64,000 nt of DNA from Planctomycetaceae bacterium (GCA_027490145.1 JAIXYQ010000014.1:62001-126000); one strand, 5' to 3'; positions 18,940 to 31,011 are shown, counted from the first letter of the stretch. Notes: generated by a model from the letters alone, not told the origin. Program-made: numbers and translations.

Positions 18940-21651
18940 ATGTCGATCCTGGGTCTTGTCCTTGCTGGCGCGATGGTGTGCGGTCCCGCCGACACCACAC
19001 CATCGATCCTGCAGGCGTCCACCACGCCCCGTGCGGGCGTGCTCAGCGCCTGGCTGGAACGCGGCGCGTCCGGCAGCCTCCAGCCTGCACCGGGCCTGCA
19101 CGCCGCCCTCGCCGCATGGCGCTCCGCCGCGACCGACGGTGCGGCGTCGAAGCATGCCCCGCTGCAGGTCGACCTTCCGGCCGGGCGCCTGGGCACCCTG
19201 ACCCTCGAACTGCGTCCGATGCACGCCGTGGCCCGCGACGCCATCGTCGAGCTCGGCTCGACCGCACGGCGCCGCGATGACGCGCTGACCGCCGTCGTGC
19301 AGGGCGTCATCCATCTGCACGGCACGATCCTCGGCCATCCAAACTCGAGCGCGTACGTCGGCGTGGGCACGACGGGGATCGCGGCGACCGTGGACCTTGG
19401 ATCCGGCCGCGGCACCTGGACGCTGCGACGCGTGGGAAGCGATGCGCCCGGGCTCTGCTCGGGTCCCGTCGAGTTCGTGCGCTCCATGGGGACCGCTGCG
19501 CCCGAGGTGCCGACCTGCGGTGCCGACTGCTCGGGTCATCACGGCGATCACGATGGCAGCCTCGCCGGAACCGGCGTGATCGTGCCCGGTGCGCGTCCGG
19601 TGGTCGAGCTCGCGGTCGATGCCGACTTCGAGTTCCTGCGCATCTTCGATGGCGATGGCCGAGCCACGACGGAGTACATCGCCACGCTCGTGGGTGCGGT
19701 CTCGGCGATCTACCGTCGTGACTGCGACACCTCGATCGTGCTGGCATACGTGCGGCTGCAGCCCGATGCCGACGACCTCTTCAACCAACCCGATCCGCTG
19801 GGGCCTTTCCGCACCTGGTGGAACGAGAACGGCGCCGACGTCGACCGGGACCTCTTCACCTTTCTGACCGGACGCCGCGACCTGCCCTACGGCGGCGTCG
19901 CCTGGCTGAACGCCGCGTGCACCGACTACGGCTACTCGGTCAACGGCTACCTGAACGGCCGCTTCGCGGATCCGTTCGCGACCGATCCGGGCAACTGGGA
20001 CATCAACGTGACCGCGCACGAGCTCGGCCACAACCTGGGCACCGCGCACACCCACGACTACGGCATCGACAGCTGCGCGGGCGGCACCGTGCAACGCGGC
20101 ACGATCATGAGCTACTGCCATGTCGTCTCCGGCGCGAGCTCGAACATCGACCTGCGCTTCCATGCAGGCACGGTCGATCCGATCAAGTCGTTCGTCTCTG
20201 CGGCGCCCTGCCTGGCGCGCGACTGCGACGACGACGGGCTCGACGACGCCGCCGAGATCGCCGTGGATGCGTCGCTGGACGCCAACGCCGACGGCCTGCT
20301 CGATGCCTGCCAGGACTGCAACGCCGACGGCACGCCCGATCCCGTCCAGATCGCCGCCGGAACGCTCACCGATGCCAACGCCAACGGCCGACCCGACGGG
20401 TGCGAACCCGATTGCGACGGCAACGGCATCGCCGACTCGATCGACGTCGCGCTCGATCCCGCGCGCGACGCCAACGGCGACTTCGTGCTGCAGTCGTGCG
20501 AGCCCGACTGTGACGGCGACGGCATCGCCGACAGCGACGAACTGCTGGCCGACATGGCCGCCGACCGCTCGCGCGACGGCGTGCCCGATGCCTGCGAGGA
20601 CTGCGACGGCGACGGCACGCCGGACTTCATCGAGCTGCAGGGATCCATGTCGCGCTGGGTCGGCTCGCGCGACGACAGCCTGCTGCGCGAACTCGATCCC
20701 CGGTCGGGCGTCCTGCGTCGCACGGTCACGCTCGGCACCGCGTCGATCGAGGACCTGGCGATCGCACCCGATGGCCGGCTGCTCGCCATCGAGGGCATCA
20801 ACGCCTGGGCTCTGGACCGCACGTCACCGACGAATGCCGCCGTGCGCTGGGGCCCAGCCTTCACCAACCAGCTGCGCGCGATCGCCGTCGCCCCGGATGG
20901 CCGCATCGCCGTGATGCAGCGCAATGGCCGGACCAGCCTGCACGGGACCGACGGCACGCTGACCGCGTTCTGGCTCCCCGCCTTCGCGGACCAGGACGCC
21001 CGCGACCTCGTGTTCCGCACCCTTCCCGACGGCTCCAACGAAGCCATCGCCACGCGCAGCAACGGCATCGTGATGGCCTTCACCTGGCCGCAGGCTTCGG
21101 GTCGGGTGCTGGCCGACCTCTCCGCGCAGTCGCCTGACCTGCGAGGCGCCTTCGCGATGGCCGATGGTTCCGTGTTGCTCGCCGCAAGCGCACTCGACCG
21201 CATCATCCGCCTTGCCGCCGACGGCTCCGACCTGGGCGAGTGGGACGTGGACAACGGCCTGCTGCTCGATGGTGTGGCGGCGCTGTGCGCCGCGGGCGAC
21301 GGCAGGGCCGTGCTCGCGGCCGCGACCAACGCGAGTTCGACGGTCAACGGGTTCGCCCTGGTCAACGGCTACACCGAGCGCACCTACCGCATCTATCCAG
21401 CCGATGCGCCGCGGCCGAGCGCGATCGTGATCGCACCGCCGAGCGCCACGGATGTCGATGGCAACCTCGTGCCCGACGAGTGCGAGGCCCCTGCCGGCGA
21501 CATCGATGGCGACGGCGACGTCGATGGCGGTGACCTCGGCATCCTGATCGCGACCTGGGGCACCTGCTCCGCGTGTGCCGCCGACCTCAACGGCGACGGC
21601 ACCGTCGATGGTGCAGACCTCGGCATCGTGCTCTCAACGTTCGGCCGGTGA
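18940..21651 (+). CDS. Secreted metzincin metalloprotease with calcium-binding repeats and dockerin-like tail
   Basis: The 903-residue protein begins with a short signal peptide (MSILGLVLAGAMVCG). The catalytic domain carries HELGHNLGTAH (about 364-374), the HExxHxxGxxH zinc site of metzincins, and a Met-turn TIMSYCH about 20 residues on, so it should be an active M12-like endopeptidase. Residues 428-570 are Asp/Cys-rich repeats (DCDDDGLDD, DCDGNGIAD, DCDGDGTPD) like thrombospondin type 3 calcium-binding repeats. A beta-propeller-like region follows (about 575-845). The last 50 residues form a paired dockerin-like module (DIDGDGDVDGGDLG; DLNGDGTVDGADLG). It is probably secreted or surface-bound. 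Confidence 0.85.
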   Translation: MSILGLVLAGAMVCGPADTTPSILQASTTPRAGVLSAWLERGASGSLQPAPGLHAALAAWRSAATDGAASKHAPLQVDLPAGRLGTLTLELRPMHAVARDAIVELGSTARRRDDALTAVVQGVIHLHGTILGHPNSSAYVGVGTTGIAATVDLGSGRGTWTLRRVGSDAPGLCSGPVEFVRSMGTAAPEVPTCGADCSGHHGDHDGSLAGTGVIVPGARPVVELAVDADFEFLRIFDGDGRATTEYIATLVGAVSAIYRRDCDTSIVLAYVRLQPDADDLFNQPDPLGPFRTWWNENGADVDRDLFTFLTGRRDLPYGGVAWLNAACTDYGYSVNGYLNGRFADPFATDPGNWDINVTAHELGHNLGTAHTHDYGIDSCAGGTVQRGTIMSYCHVVSGASSNIDLRFHAGTVDPIKSFVSAAPCLARDCDDDGLDDAAEIAVDASLDANADGLLDACQDCNADGTPDPVQIAAGTLTDANANGRPDGCEPDCDGNGIADSIDVALDPARDANGDFVLQSCEPDCDGDGIADSDELLADMAADRSRDGVPDACEDCDGDGTPDFIELQGSMSRWVGSRDDSLLRELDPRSGVLRRTVTLGTASIEDLAIAPDGRLLAIEGINAWALDRTSPTNAAVRWGPAFTNQLRAIAVAPDGRIAVMQRNGRTSLHGTDGTLTAFWLPAFADQDARDLVFRTLPDGSNEAIATRSNGIVMAFTWPQASGRVLADLSAQSPDLRGAFAMADGSVLLAASALDRIIRLAADGSDLGEWDVDNGLLLDGVAALCAAGDGRAVLAAATNASSTVNGFALVNGYTERTYRIYPADAPRPSAIVIAPPSATDVDGNLVPDECEAPAGDIDGDGDVDGGDLGILIATWGTCSACAADLNGDGTVDGADLGIVLSTFGR

Positions 21652-21891
21652 CGGCAGACCCGCCCGCGCCCGACGCGCAACCCAAACGCCCGTGGGGCCT
21701 GGGCTTGCGCAACCGTGCGTGCCCCGGCTCCCGATGCCCGTGGACACGGAGCCTTCACTCATCGCAAAAACACGCGTGATTACCTTTGGTTTCCCCCTGC
21801 ACCGGACCAAGGGCGTGACAAGGTGGCTCACCTGTCGTCGGGCCATGTGACGACGTGCACCGTCTTCCCCTTCGTGCAAAGGAGCCCGACC
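21652..21891. other. Intergenic region before the second dockerin-tailed protein
   Basis: This 240-base gap contains no credible gene. At its right end AAAGGAG (21878-21884) lies seven bases before the ATG at 21892, the best Shine-Dalgarno site in the window, so that gene is translated from a leader. An AT-richer patch near 21764-21794 may hold the promoter, but no clear -10/-35 pair stands out. Confidence 0.4.
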
Positions 21892-24513
21892 ATGAAGATC
21901 CTCGCGTCCATCGTTTCGGCACTGTGCCTCATCGGCACCGCCGCCCACGCCGCACCCCAAGCCACCGATGACTGCGCCGCGCCGTTCCAGGCAAGCGGCG
22001 ACACCATCGTCAACTTCGACTTCGCCGGTTCACAGGTGTCCGGAGGGATCGTCGGCGCACCGTGCGTGACGCAGCCCATCGATGCCGTGCGTGACCTCTG
22101 GATCTGCTACCGATCCGAGTGCAACGGCATCGTCGAGATCAGCACGTGCGGCCTCACGACGTTGAACACCATCATCGCCGTGTATGAACCGAGCGCCTGC
22201 GGCTGCCCCGGCTCGCAGGTGCCGATCCGCTGCTGCAACGACGACGGTTGCGGGAAGCAGTCGTTCGTGCGATGCGAGCTCTCGTGCGACCGCACCTACA
22301 TGGTGCGCATCATGATCCGCACGAACGAGCCGCTGGGGACCGGCCAGGTGTCCTTCACGTGCACGGGCGAACCGTGCCCGAAGGACTCCGGACTGACGGC
22401 GCCGGAGTGCCGTGAATGCTGCGGCGCGCGTCCGCCGCTGGTGGATGCGCTGCCCCAACCCTTCGCTCCGGGCCAGGTCACGGCGGTGACGTTCGGACGC
22501 CAGGATGCTCCCGCGGGCAACATCAGCGTGCTCCGCCTGGTCGACACCGGCGATCAGTCGCTGGCTCCGATCCTCGGCTCGGGCCAGTTGTGGACGCCTC
22601 AGGACTTCACGGCTCCGTCGTGGGATCTCGCCACGCTCGGCAACCTGTTCGGGGTGGCCTTCGATGGCCAAGGGAACATCTTCGTCGCGCATACGGAGCT
22701 CTATCAGGACGATGTGCTGGGGGCGCTCGGCGTTTCGCCGGCAGGCGACGGTCGCGGCGCGATCTACCGCATCGACGGTGCCACGGGCGTGCCCACGCTC
22801 TGGCGCACCCTCCCGCAGGCCGCGGGCGCGGGGGCTGCGGTCGGCCTGGGCAACCTCGACTTCGATTGCGAGCGAGACTGCCTCTTCGCGGCGAATCTCG
22901 AGGATGGACGGATCTACTCCATCAACGCCTCGACGGGCGGCATCAGCGCGTTCGACGTGCAGAGCGGCGCGATCGAGGCCGAGTCGGCGACTGGCAACGG
23001 AAGCGCCATCGCAGAAGGCCCGAACCCCAACGGCACCTCCTCCGAGCCAGCAGGTTTCGCGGGATTCGGTGCAACGCCCTTCGCCGTCAAGATGGCTGGT
23101 GACCGCCTGTACTACTCGGTCTGGGAACAGTCCGGCACGCCGCAGTCGATCCGCTCCGTCGAGGTCGATGCAATCGGCGCCTTCATCCCCGGCACCGACC
23201 GGCTTGAGTTCTCGCTTCCCGTCGTCTCGCCCGATGGAAGCGGACAGGGTCGTCCGGTGGTCGACATCAGCTTCGATGCCGACTGCTGCATGCTGCTGGC
23301 CGAGCGGACCGCCCTCAGCTTCGACTCCTCCGGTGCCCACCAGAGCCGGGCGTGGCGCGCCTGCTTCGATGCGGGCTCGACGTCGTGGACCGCCACCAAC
23401 TATGAACTCGGCAGCGTGGGATTCAGCAACTGGCAGAATGCCACCGGCGGCATCGACTACATCGACGGCGCGCTGGGTCCTCAGGCGTGGGTGTCCGGTG
23501 ACTTCTTCAGCACGCCCGTCATCGGTGGTGCCAACTACGGCATCGCCGGCATCCCGCTGATCGATGCCAATCCCGGCCAGAATGACCTTCCGGGCGGGCC
23601 GATGGTGGATCTCTCGGTGAACAAGAGCATGGTCGGCTCCCTCGACATCACCTGCTGGGCGACCGAGGAGCCCTGCTCGATCGAGACCGACGACCTCTCG
23701 TGCGTGCCCAACGCCGACGGCACGATCTCCTACCTCTGGGACTTCACGATCGTGAACGGCTCGGGCCAGCAGGCCGACATGCTCATCCTGTCGGATCCGG
23801 CGTTCGCACCCAACAACGTGTTCTTCCTGCCGCAGCCCCTGCCGCCCAACGGCGTCATGCAGCTGCAGCTTCCCATCCAAGGCGCGCCGGGCACGGAACT
23901 CTGCTTCACCGCGACGCTCGTCCGGCTCGGGTCGCCCGACCCGTGCTGCACGGTCGACGTGTGCATCACGCTGCCCGACTGCGAGTGCTTCGAGGTGCAG
24001 AAGCTCGACCTGGTGGACCTGCCCGGCGCAGGCACCTTCGGGCTGAACCTCGACATCGTCAACCTCGAGACCTGGAACGCCGAATGGGTCACGCTGGCCA
24101 TCAATCCCGCGTCGATCCCCGCCGGCTTCTCGGCCGACGTGACGCCTGACCTGATCGACGTCGCTCCCGCCGTGGCGTTCGGAGGAACGATCGACGTCGA
24201 TGCCGAAGCCACCGGCGGCGCGATCTCCATCGTGACCGATGCGCCCGCAGGCACGCAGCTCTCGTTGGTCGTGGGCATGCACACGCTGGCCTTCCATCCC
24301 TGCTGCTTCAGGACCATCCAGGTCACGGTGCCGCAGGACGGTGGCGCCGGAGGCAACCCCTCGGACCTCAACGGTGACGGCGTGGTCAACGCCCAGGACC
24401 TCGCCGTGTTGCTGGCCGCATGGGGCACCGCATCGTCGGAGGCCGACGTCAACGGTGACGGCATCGTCGACGGCAAGGACCTGGCGATCCTGCTCGGCAG
24501 CTGGAACGGATGA
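21892..24513 (+). CDS. Large secreted Cys-rich protein with dockerin-like tail, unknown function
   Basis: The 873-residue protein has a clear signal peptide (MKILASIVSALCLIGTAAHA). Residues 25-150 are Cys-rich with a beta pattern (DLWICYRSECNG, CGCPGSQVPIRCCNDDGCG). The middle (about 190-590) resembles a beta-propeller repeat protein (LGNLFGVAFDGQGNIFVAHTE, AIYRIDGATG). A second Cys-containing beta region follows (about 590-820; DPCCTVDVCITLPDCECFE). The C-terminal 50 residues are a paired dockerin-like module (DLNGDGVVNAQDLAVLLAAWG; DVNGDGIVDGKDLAILLGSW). No catalytic motif is visible. It lies after the metzincin gene on the same strand but has its own strong ribosome-binding site. Confidence 0.75.
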   Translation: MKILASIVSALCLIGTAAHAAPQATDDCAAPFQASGDTIVNFDFAGSQVSGGIVGAPCVTQPIDAVRDLWICYRSECNGIVEISTCGLTTLNTIIAVYEPSACGCPGSQVPIRCCNDDGCGKQSFVRCELSCDRTYMVRIMIRTNEPLGTGQVSFTCTGEPCPKDSGLTAPECRECCGARPPLVDALPQPFAPGQVTAVTFGRQDAPAGNISVLRLVDTGDQSLAPILGSGQLWTPQDFTAPSWDLATLGNLFGVAFDGQGNIFVAHTELYQDDVLGALGVSPAGDGRGAIYRIDGATGVPTLWRTLPQAAGAGAAVGLGNLDFDCERDCLFAANLEDGRIYSINASTGGISAFDVQSGAIEAESATGNGSAIAEGPNPNGTSSEPAGFAGFGATPFAVKMAGDRLYYSVWEQSGTPQSIRSVEVDAIGAFIPGTDRLEFSLPVVSPDGSGQGRPVVDISFDADCCMLLAERTALSFDSSGAHQSRAWRACFDAGSTSWTATNYELGSVGFSNWQNATGGIDYIDGALGPQAWVSGDFFSTPVIGGANYGIAGIPLIDANPGQNDLPGGPMVDLSVNKSMVGSLDITCWATEEPCSIETDDLSCVPNADGTISYLWDFTIVNGSGQQADMLILSDPAFAPNNVFFLPQPLPPNGVMQLQLPIQGAPGTELCFTATLVRLGSPDPCCTVDVCITLPDCECFEVQKLDLVDLPGAGTFGLNLDIVNLETWNAEWVTLAINPASIPAGFSADVTPDLIDVAPAVAFGGTIDVDAEATGGAISIVTDAPAGTQLSLVVGMHTLAFHPCCFRTIQVTVPQDGGAGGNPSDLNGDGVVNAQDLAVLLAAWGTASSEADVNGDGIVDGKDLAILLGSWNG

Positions 24514-24520
24514 ACGCGCT

Positions 24521-24552
24521 TCGCCGGGGCGGGGATCACCCCGCCTCGGCGA
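24521..24552. terminator. Palindromic hairpin between convergent genes
   Basis: A stem of GGCGGGG / CCCCGCC around the loop ATCA, extended by TCGCCG / CGGCGA. It overlaps the queC stop and follows the plus-strand stop by 8 bases, so it could serve both directions. There is no T run on either side. Confidence 0.45.
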
Positions 24553-25276
24553 ACCCGCGCGCGCGCAGCTCGCACGCATCGCAGCGCCCGCACGGCGTGC
24601 CGTCGGCCGAAGGGTCGTAGCACGAGATCGTGAGCGACAGGTCGACGCCGAGCTCCCGGCCCAGCCGCACGATCTGCGCCTTGCTCAGGTCCTGCAGCGG
24701 CGTGTGCAACCGGATGTGCCCGGACTCCACGCCAGCCCGCGTGGCGAGGTTGGCCACGCGCTCGAACGCCGCGATGAACTCGGGCCTGCAGTCGGGGTAG
24801 CCCGAGTAGTCGATCGCGTTCACGCCGATGCCCAGGTCGAAGGCACCGCGGACTTCCGCGAACGCAAGCGCAAACGCCAGGAAGATCGTGTTGCGCGCCG
24901 GCACGTACGTCACCGGGATCGAGCTGCCCATCTGGTCCGGCGAACGGTCCTTCGGCACGGCGATGTCGGCGGTCAGCGCACTGCCGCCGAAGGCGCGCAG
25001 GTCGATGCGCTGGACGACATGCTCGACCACGCCGACCTGCGCAGCCACGCGCGCGGCAGCCTCGAGTTCGACACGATGCCGCTGCCCGTAATCGAAACTG
25101 AGCGCGTGGACGGCGAACCCTTCGCGCCGCAGCCACGCCGCCGTCACCGCGCTGTCGAGGCCGCCCGAGAGCAGCACGACCGCCCGCGGCCGACCGCCCG
25201 CGGCCAAGGACGGGGATCGCGTTGCGCCCGCGTCGGCTCCATGCGAGTCGGCCCCGTTCGCGTGGGGCCCGCTCAT
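24536..25276 (-). CDS. queC: 7-cyano-7-deazaguanine synthase
   Basis: The 246-residue ATP-dependent enzyme converts 7-carboxy-7-deazaguanine to preQ0 for queuosine. The PP-loop [10 protein letters not shown] is at about 35-44. Family motifs [35 protein letters not shown] and the C-terminal zinc site (SCY…TPCGRCDAC) are all present. The N-terminal 30 residues are extra and low in complexity. The ATG overlaps the moxR stop (ATGA), so it is probably co-transcribed from the moxR promoter. No other queuosine gene is nearby. Confidence 0.95.
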   Translation of the reverse strand: MSGPHANGADSHGADAGATRSPSLAAGGRPRAVVLLSGGLDSAVTAAWLRREGFAVHALSFDYGQRHRVELEAAARVAAQVGVVEHVVQRIDLRAFGGSALTADIAVPKDRSPDQMGSSIPVTYVPARNTIFLAFALAFAEVRGAFDLGIGVNAIDYSGYPDCRPEFIAAFERVANLATRAGVESGHIRLHTPLQDLSKAQIVRLGRELGVDLSLTISCYDPSADGTPCGRCDACELRARGFAEAG

Positions 25277-26199
25277 GCCGGGCTCGGCACGGTCTCGAGC
25301 ACGTGCTGCACGATGCGGCGCGCCGCCTGGGCATCGCCGAACTCCATCGAACCCCGTGGCATGATGCGGTGCACGAACACCGCGGCGGTGTTGCCGACGA
25401 TGTCCTCAGGGGTGACGAAGTCGCGATCGTCCATGTAGGCCGTTGCACGGGCGACCTGCGCCAGCGCCAGCGCGCCACGCGGGCTCACCCCGAGTTGCAG
25501 TTCCTCATGCTCACGCGTGGCCGAGGCGAGCGCGATGATGTAATCGACGAGCGGCTGCGCCAGACGGATGCGATCGACGGCGTCCTGCATCGCCAGCACG
25601 CCCGCGGCATCCATGACCGGCTCGATCGTGGGCAGCGCGGTGCGTCCGGGCTGCTGCAGGATCACGCGGCTCTCGTCGTCGGGGCTTGGATACCCGAGCG
25701 TGACGCGCATCAGGAAGCGATCGAGCTGGTTCTCCGGCAGCGTGTAGGTGCCCTCGAATTCGTAGGGATTCTGCGTCGCCACCACCATGAAGGGCTGCGG
25801 CAGCCGGTGCGTGATCCCCTCGACGGTGACGGACCCCTCGCCCATGGCCTCGAGCAGCGCGCTCTGGGTGCGGGGCGTAGCGCGGTTGATCTCGTCGGCC
25901 AGCACGATGTTGGCGAAGACCGGCCCCGGCCGGAACTCGAACTGTCCTCGGTCACGCAGGAAGACGCTGGCACCCGTGACGTCGCTGGGCAGGAGGTCCG
26001 GCGTGCACTGGACACGGCCGAAGGAGCACTGCAGGCTGCGGGCGAGCGCGCTCGCGAGCGTGGTCTTGCCCACGCCGGGAACATCCTCGATCAACGCGTG
26101 CCCGCGCGCGAGCAGGCAGGTGACCAGGCGATCGACGGCCTGACGATTGCCCAGGTACGCCGTGCCGATCGTGTCGCGCAACTGCTGCACGGATCCCAT
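25273..26199 (-). CDS. MoxR-family AAA+ ATPase
   Basis: The 308-residue ATPase has Walker [12 protein letters not shown] (about 39-49), Walker [16 protein letters not shown] (about 93-107), sensor [16 protein letters not shown] and the sensor-2 region [13 protein letters not shown]. MoxR proteins act as chaperone-like factors that mature or activate partner proteins, usually with VWA-domain partners. No VWA gene is adjacent; the downstream partner is queC and the gene is divergent from a membrane protein. The promoter element lies in a 34-base intergenic gap. Confidence 0.92.
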   Translation of the reverse strand: MGSVQQLRDTIGTAYLGNRQAVDRLVTCLLARGHALIEDVPGVGKTTLASALARSLQCSFGRVQCTPDLLPSDVTGASVFLRDRGQFEFRPGPVFANIVLADEINRATPRTQSALLEAMGEGSVTVEGITHRLPQPFMVVATQNPYEFEGTYTLPENQLDRFLMRVTLGYPSPDDESRVILQQPGRTALPTIEPVMDAAGVLAMQDAVDRIRLAQPLVDYIIALASATREHEELQLGVSPRGALALAQVARATAYMDDRDFVTPEDIVGNTAAVFVHRIMPRGSMEFGDAQAARRIVQHVLETVPSPA

Positions 26200-26208
26200 G
26201 AATCGACG

Positions 26209-26214
26209 AGTATA
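26209..26214 (-). promoter_or_regulatory. Candidate -10 element TATACT for moxR
   Basis: Minus-strand TATACT, nine bases, then the moxR ATG at 26199. Only 34 bases separate the two divergent start codons, so the leader can be at most a few bases. Confidence 0.45.
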
Positions 26215-26221
26215 GGTGCGC

Positions 26222-26227
26222 TAGGCT
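26222..26227 (+). promoter_or_regulatory. Candidate -10 element TAGGCT for the zinc-ribbon membrane protein
   Basis: Plus-strand TAGGCT, six bases, then ATG at 26234. It sits back to back with the moxR element; any -35 contact would have to fall inside the moxR coding region. Confidence 0.5.
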
Positions 26228-26233
26228 TCGACC

Positions 26234-27118
26234 ATGTCCGTCCGCATCGGGATCCACCTGCCCTGTCGATCGTGCCGTCATGACCTGAAGGGCGTTGCGG
26301 CCTGGGAACGATGCCCCGAGTGCGGCACGCCGATCATGACGACGCTGGTGGAGTGCACCGATGCGGGAGTCCGTGGACTGCTGCGGCTGAGGCATCCTTG
26401 GTCGGTGGCCATCGGGCTCTCGTCGTGCTGCGTGGCGCTCACGCTGTGGTGGACCTGCCTCAGTGGGCCTGCCGGTGCGGCCCGGGCGCTGACCTTCGTG
26501 GCCGAGGGCGCACCACAGACCCCGCGCATGGCCACCCTCGTGGCCTCGATCACCGGCGTGGCGGCACTGCTGCTGGCCTGCCTGGGTGCGTGGCTCATGT
26601 CGCCTCGGCGCGACGACGTGCTCGCGCGCGAGTACGGCACGGTGGTGCCTCGGGCCCTGTGGTGCCTTCCGGCCTGGATGGTGATGGATGGCCTGCGCGT
26701 TGCCGGCGAACTGTCCCTGTTCTCGCCGCCCTTGGTCGGCCGCGGTTGGTCGATCGCGTGTCTGGCAGCCGAGGCCGGGCTCGCCTGCATGGTCGCCCTG
26801 GGACTGCGTCGCGCCTTCGCCGTGCTGGGCCGACGAAGCCGGACCTACCGTGAGGCTCACCTTGCGAGACAGGACCTGGACCTGCTCGGCCTTGCCGGAC
26901 TGGTGCTGATTGCCCTGGCGACGGCCGAGGCGGTCTTCATCCATCGGCAGCACTTCGACTGGGTGGAGATGGTGCGCGTGATGATGCTGGCGGTGGGCGG
27001 CCTGCTGACTCTGGGCATGCTGTACCTGTCCGCCAACTCGATCTGGGTGGCCCGGAGCCTGATGGCCCTCCAGCTGCCGCTGCACGAGGTCCTGACCGAC
27101 GACCCGGCCTCCCCGTGA
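26234..27118 (+). CDS. Multi-pass membrane protein with N-terminal zinc ribbon
   Basis: I do not recognise a named family. The 294-residue protein opens with a zinc-ribbon pattern (LPCRSCRHDL … ERCPECGTPI, about 9-34) on the cytoplasmic side. About six hydrophobic helices follow (roughly 57-80, 95-118, 133-155, 167-190, 215-232, 243-265). Zinc-ribbon plus multi-helix proteins of this plan are common in planctomycetes and have no assigned role. It is divergent from moxR across 34 bases. Next on the same strand is the groEL1 promoter region. Confidence 0.7.
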   Translation: MSVRIGIHLPCRSCRHDLKGVAAWERCPECGTPIMTTLVECTDAGVRGLLRLRHPWSVAIGLSSCCVALTLWWTCLSGPAGAARALTFVAEGAPQTPRMATLVASITGVAALLLACLGAWLMSPRRDDVLAREYGTVVPRALWCLPAWMVMDGLRVAGELSLFSPPLVGRGWSIACLAAEAGLACMVALGLRRAFAVLGRRSRTYREAHLARQDLDLLGLAGLVLIALATAEAVFIHRQHFDWVEMVRVMMLAVGGLLTLGMLYLSANSIWVARSLMALQLPLHEVLTDDPASP

Positions 27119-28968
<1,850 letters not shown>

Positions 28969-29027
28969 GCCCAGGCGACCGCACGCAACCATCCGTCACC
29001 GAACACACCATCCAGGAGCACACCACC

Positions 29028-29321
29028 ATGTCCACCGTCCGTCCGCTCGAAGACCGACTCGTCGTCAAGCCCCTCGAAGCCGAAACCAAGACCGCCAGCG
29101 GCCTCTTCCTCCCGGAGAGCGCCAAGGAGCGCCCCATGCAGGGCAAGGTCGTGTCGATCGGCCCCGGCAAGCTGCTTGACTCCGGCGAACGCATGCAGCC
29201 CGGCGTGAAGAAGGGCGACACCGTCCTGTTCGGCAAGTACGCCGGCACCGAGGTCGAGATCAAGAACGTCAAGCACCTCATCATCCGCGAGAGCGAACTG
29301 CTCGGCGTGATCGAAGGCTGA
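29028..29321 (+). CDS. groES: 10-kDa co-chaperonin GroES
   Basis: The 97-residue lid protein is full length. It has [16 protein letters not shown] at the N-terminus, the mobile-loop region ([18 protein letters not shown]), [27 protein letters not shown] and a C-terminal [14 protein letters not shown] lies nine bases before the ATG. It is the only groES in the window, set between two groEL genes with gaps of 59 and 28 bases, so it probably serves both. Confidence 0.97.
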   Translation: MSTVRPLEDRLVVKPLEAETKTASGLFLPESAKERPMQGKVVSIGPGKLLDSGERMQPGVKKGDTVLFGKYAGTEVEIKNVKHLIIRESELLGVIEG

Positions 29322-29349
29322 ACCAGCCGCAACCCAAAGGATCCAACAC

Positions 29350-30963
29350 ATGGCACAGAAGCAGATGAAGTTCTCCTCGGCCGCGCACGCCGAACTCAAG
29401 CAGGGTGTCGACGCGATCGCCCAGGCCGTCGCCGTCACCATGGGCCCCACCGGCCGCAACGTGGTCATCCAAAAGTCCTTCGGCAACCCGCACGTCACCA
29501 AGGACGGCGTGAGCGTGGCCAAGGAAGTCGACCTGCCGGGCCCCTTCCAGAACATGGGCGCGAAGCTCGTGCAGCAGGTCGCCAAGAAGACCGCCGACGT
29601 CGCTGGTGACGGCACGACCGCCGCGACCGTGTTGACCGCCGCGATCTTCAACGGCGGCCTCAAGTTCATCGCCAGCGGCGCCAACGCCGTGGCCGTGCAG
29701 CGCGGCATCAACGCGGCTGCCCGCGCCGCCGCCGAGGCGATCACCGGTTCGGCCCAGAAGGTTCGCGGCAAGGCCGACCTGCAGAAGGTCGCGACCGTCA
29801 GCGCGAACCACGACACCGAGATCGGCGCGCTGATCGCCGAGGCGATCGACAAGGTCGGTGCCGAGGGCGTCGTCGAGGTCGAAGAGGGCAAGTCGGCCAG
29901 CACCACCCTCGACTACGTCGAGGGCATGGCCTTCGACAAGGGCTACCTCTCGCCGTACTTCATGACCGATCCGAAGAAGGCCGAGTGCGTGCTCGAGAAC
30001 GCCTACGTGCTGGTGTACGAGAAGAAGATCTCGAACCTGCCGGACCTGCTGCCCCTGCTCAACAAGATCGCCACCGACGGCAAGCCCCTGCTGATCATCG
30101 CCGAGGAAGTCGAGAACGAGGCCCTTGCGGCGCTCGTCGTCAACCGCCTCCGCGGCGTGCTCCAGGTTTGCGCCGTCAAGGCGCCCGGCTTCGGTGACCG
30201 CCGCAAGGCCATGCTCGGCGACATCGCCGTGCTCACCGGCGGAACGTTCATCAGCGAGGATCTCGGCCGCAACCTGGCCGACATCACGCTCGGCGAGCTC
30301 GGCAAGGCCCGTCGCATCGTGGTGACCAAGGACGACACCACCGTCGTCGAGGGTGCCGGCAAGAAGAAGGAACTCGAGGCTCGCGTCGCCCAGATCGACG
30401 CGCTCTTCGAGGCCAGCACAAGCGACTACGACCGCGAGAAGCTCCAGGAGCGCAAGGCCAAGCTCACCGGCGGCGTCGCCATCATCTCCGTCGGTGCCCC
30501 CACCGAGATCGCCATGAAGGAGAAGAAGGACCGCGTCGACGATGCCCTGCATGCGACCCGTGCAGCCGCCAAGGAGGGCTACGTGCCCGGCGGCGGCGTG
30601 GCCTTCCTCCGTGCGATCGCGGCGGTGAAGGCCGCCCGCAAGAAGGCCGACGGTGACGAGGCCTTCGGCTTCGACATCGTGGCCGAGGCGCTGCGCGCCC
30701 CGAGCTGGCAGATCGCGACCAACGCCGGCCAGGACGGCGACGTCACGATCGAGAAGGTCCTCACCGGCCAGGGCGGCTACGGCTACAACGCCGGCAACGG
30801 CGAGTTCACCGACCTGGTGAAGGCGGGCATCATCGACCCGTCGCTCGTCGCCACCACCGCGCTGCTCAACGCAGCGAGTGTGGCCGGCCTCATGCTGACG
30901 ACCGACGTGCTCGTCACCGAGCTCAAGGACGACGCCACCCCGGTCGAGGGCGGCGTCAGCTGA
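29350..30963 (+). CDS. groEL2: 60-kDa chaperonin GroEL, copy 2
   Basis: The 537-residue chaperonin has intact nucleotide-binding motifs ([43 protein letters not shown]) and apical motifs ([22 protein letters not shown]). It differs from copy 1 in the C-terminus, which ends [10 protein letters not shown] without a GGM repeat or His tail. The two copies are clearly diverged, so they may have different clients. AAGGA lies eight bases before the ATG. A strong hairpin terminator follows. Confidence 0.96.
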   Translation: MAQKQMKFSSAAHAELKQGVDAIAQAVAVTMGPTGRNVVIQKSFGNPHVTKDGVSVAKEVDLPGPFQNMGAKLVQQVAKKTADVAGDGTTAATVLTAAIFNGGLKFIASGANAVAVQRGINAAARAAAEAITGSAQKVRGKADLQKVATVSANHDTEIGALIAEAIDKVGAEGVVEVEEGKSASTTLDYVEGMAFDKGYLSPYFMTDPKKAECVLENAYVLVYEKKISNLPDLLPLLNKIATDGKPLLIIAEEVENEALAALVVNRLRGVLQVCAVKAPGFGDRRKAMLGDIAVLTGGTFISEDLGRNLADITLGELGKARRIVVTKDDTTVVEGAGKKKELEARVAQIDALFEASTSDYDREKLQERKAKLTGGVAIISVGAPTEIAMKEKKDRVDDALHATRAAAKEGYVPGGGVAFLRAIAAVKAARKKADGDEAFGFDIVAEALRAPSWQIATNAGQDGDVTIEKVLTGQGGYGYNAGNGEFTDLVKAGIIDPSLVATTALLNAASVAGLMLTTDVLVTELKDDATPVEGGVS

Positions 30964-30978
30964 TCACGTGTGCGTCTC

Positions 30979-31011
30979 GGGGGGCCTGGGCCCGAGTGGC
31001 CCGGGCCCCCC
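30979..31011 (+). terminator. Terminator after groEL2
   Basis: A 14-base-pair GC stem with one G-U-type mismatch (GGGGGGCCTGGGCC / GGCCCGGGCCCCCC) around the loop CGAGT, followed by GTTTCAGTT. It separates the chaperonin operon from dnaJ. Confidence 0.7.

Noticed and set aside
22030..24579. Minus-strand frame of about 850 codons opposite the Cys-rich secreted protein
   Set aside because: The plus-strand protein has a signal peptide, ordered Cys pattern and dockerin-like tail; the opposite frame has shadow composition.
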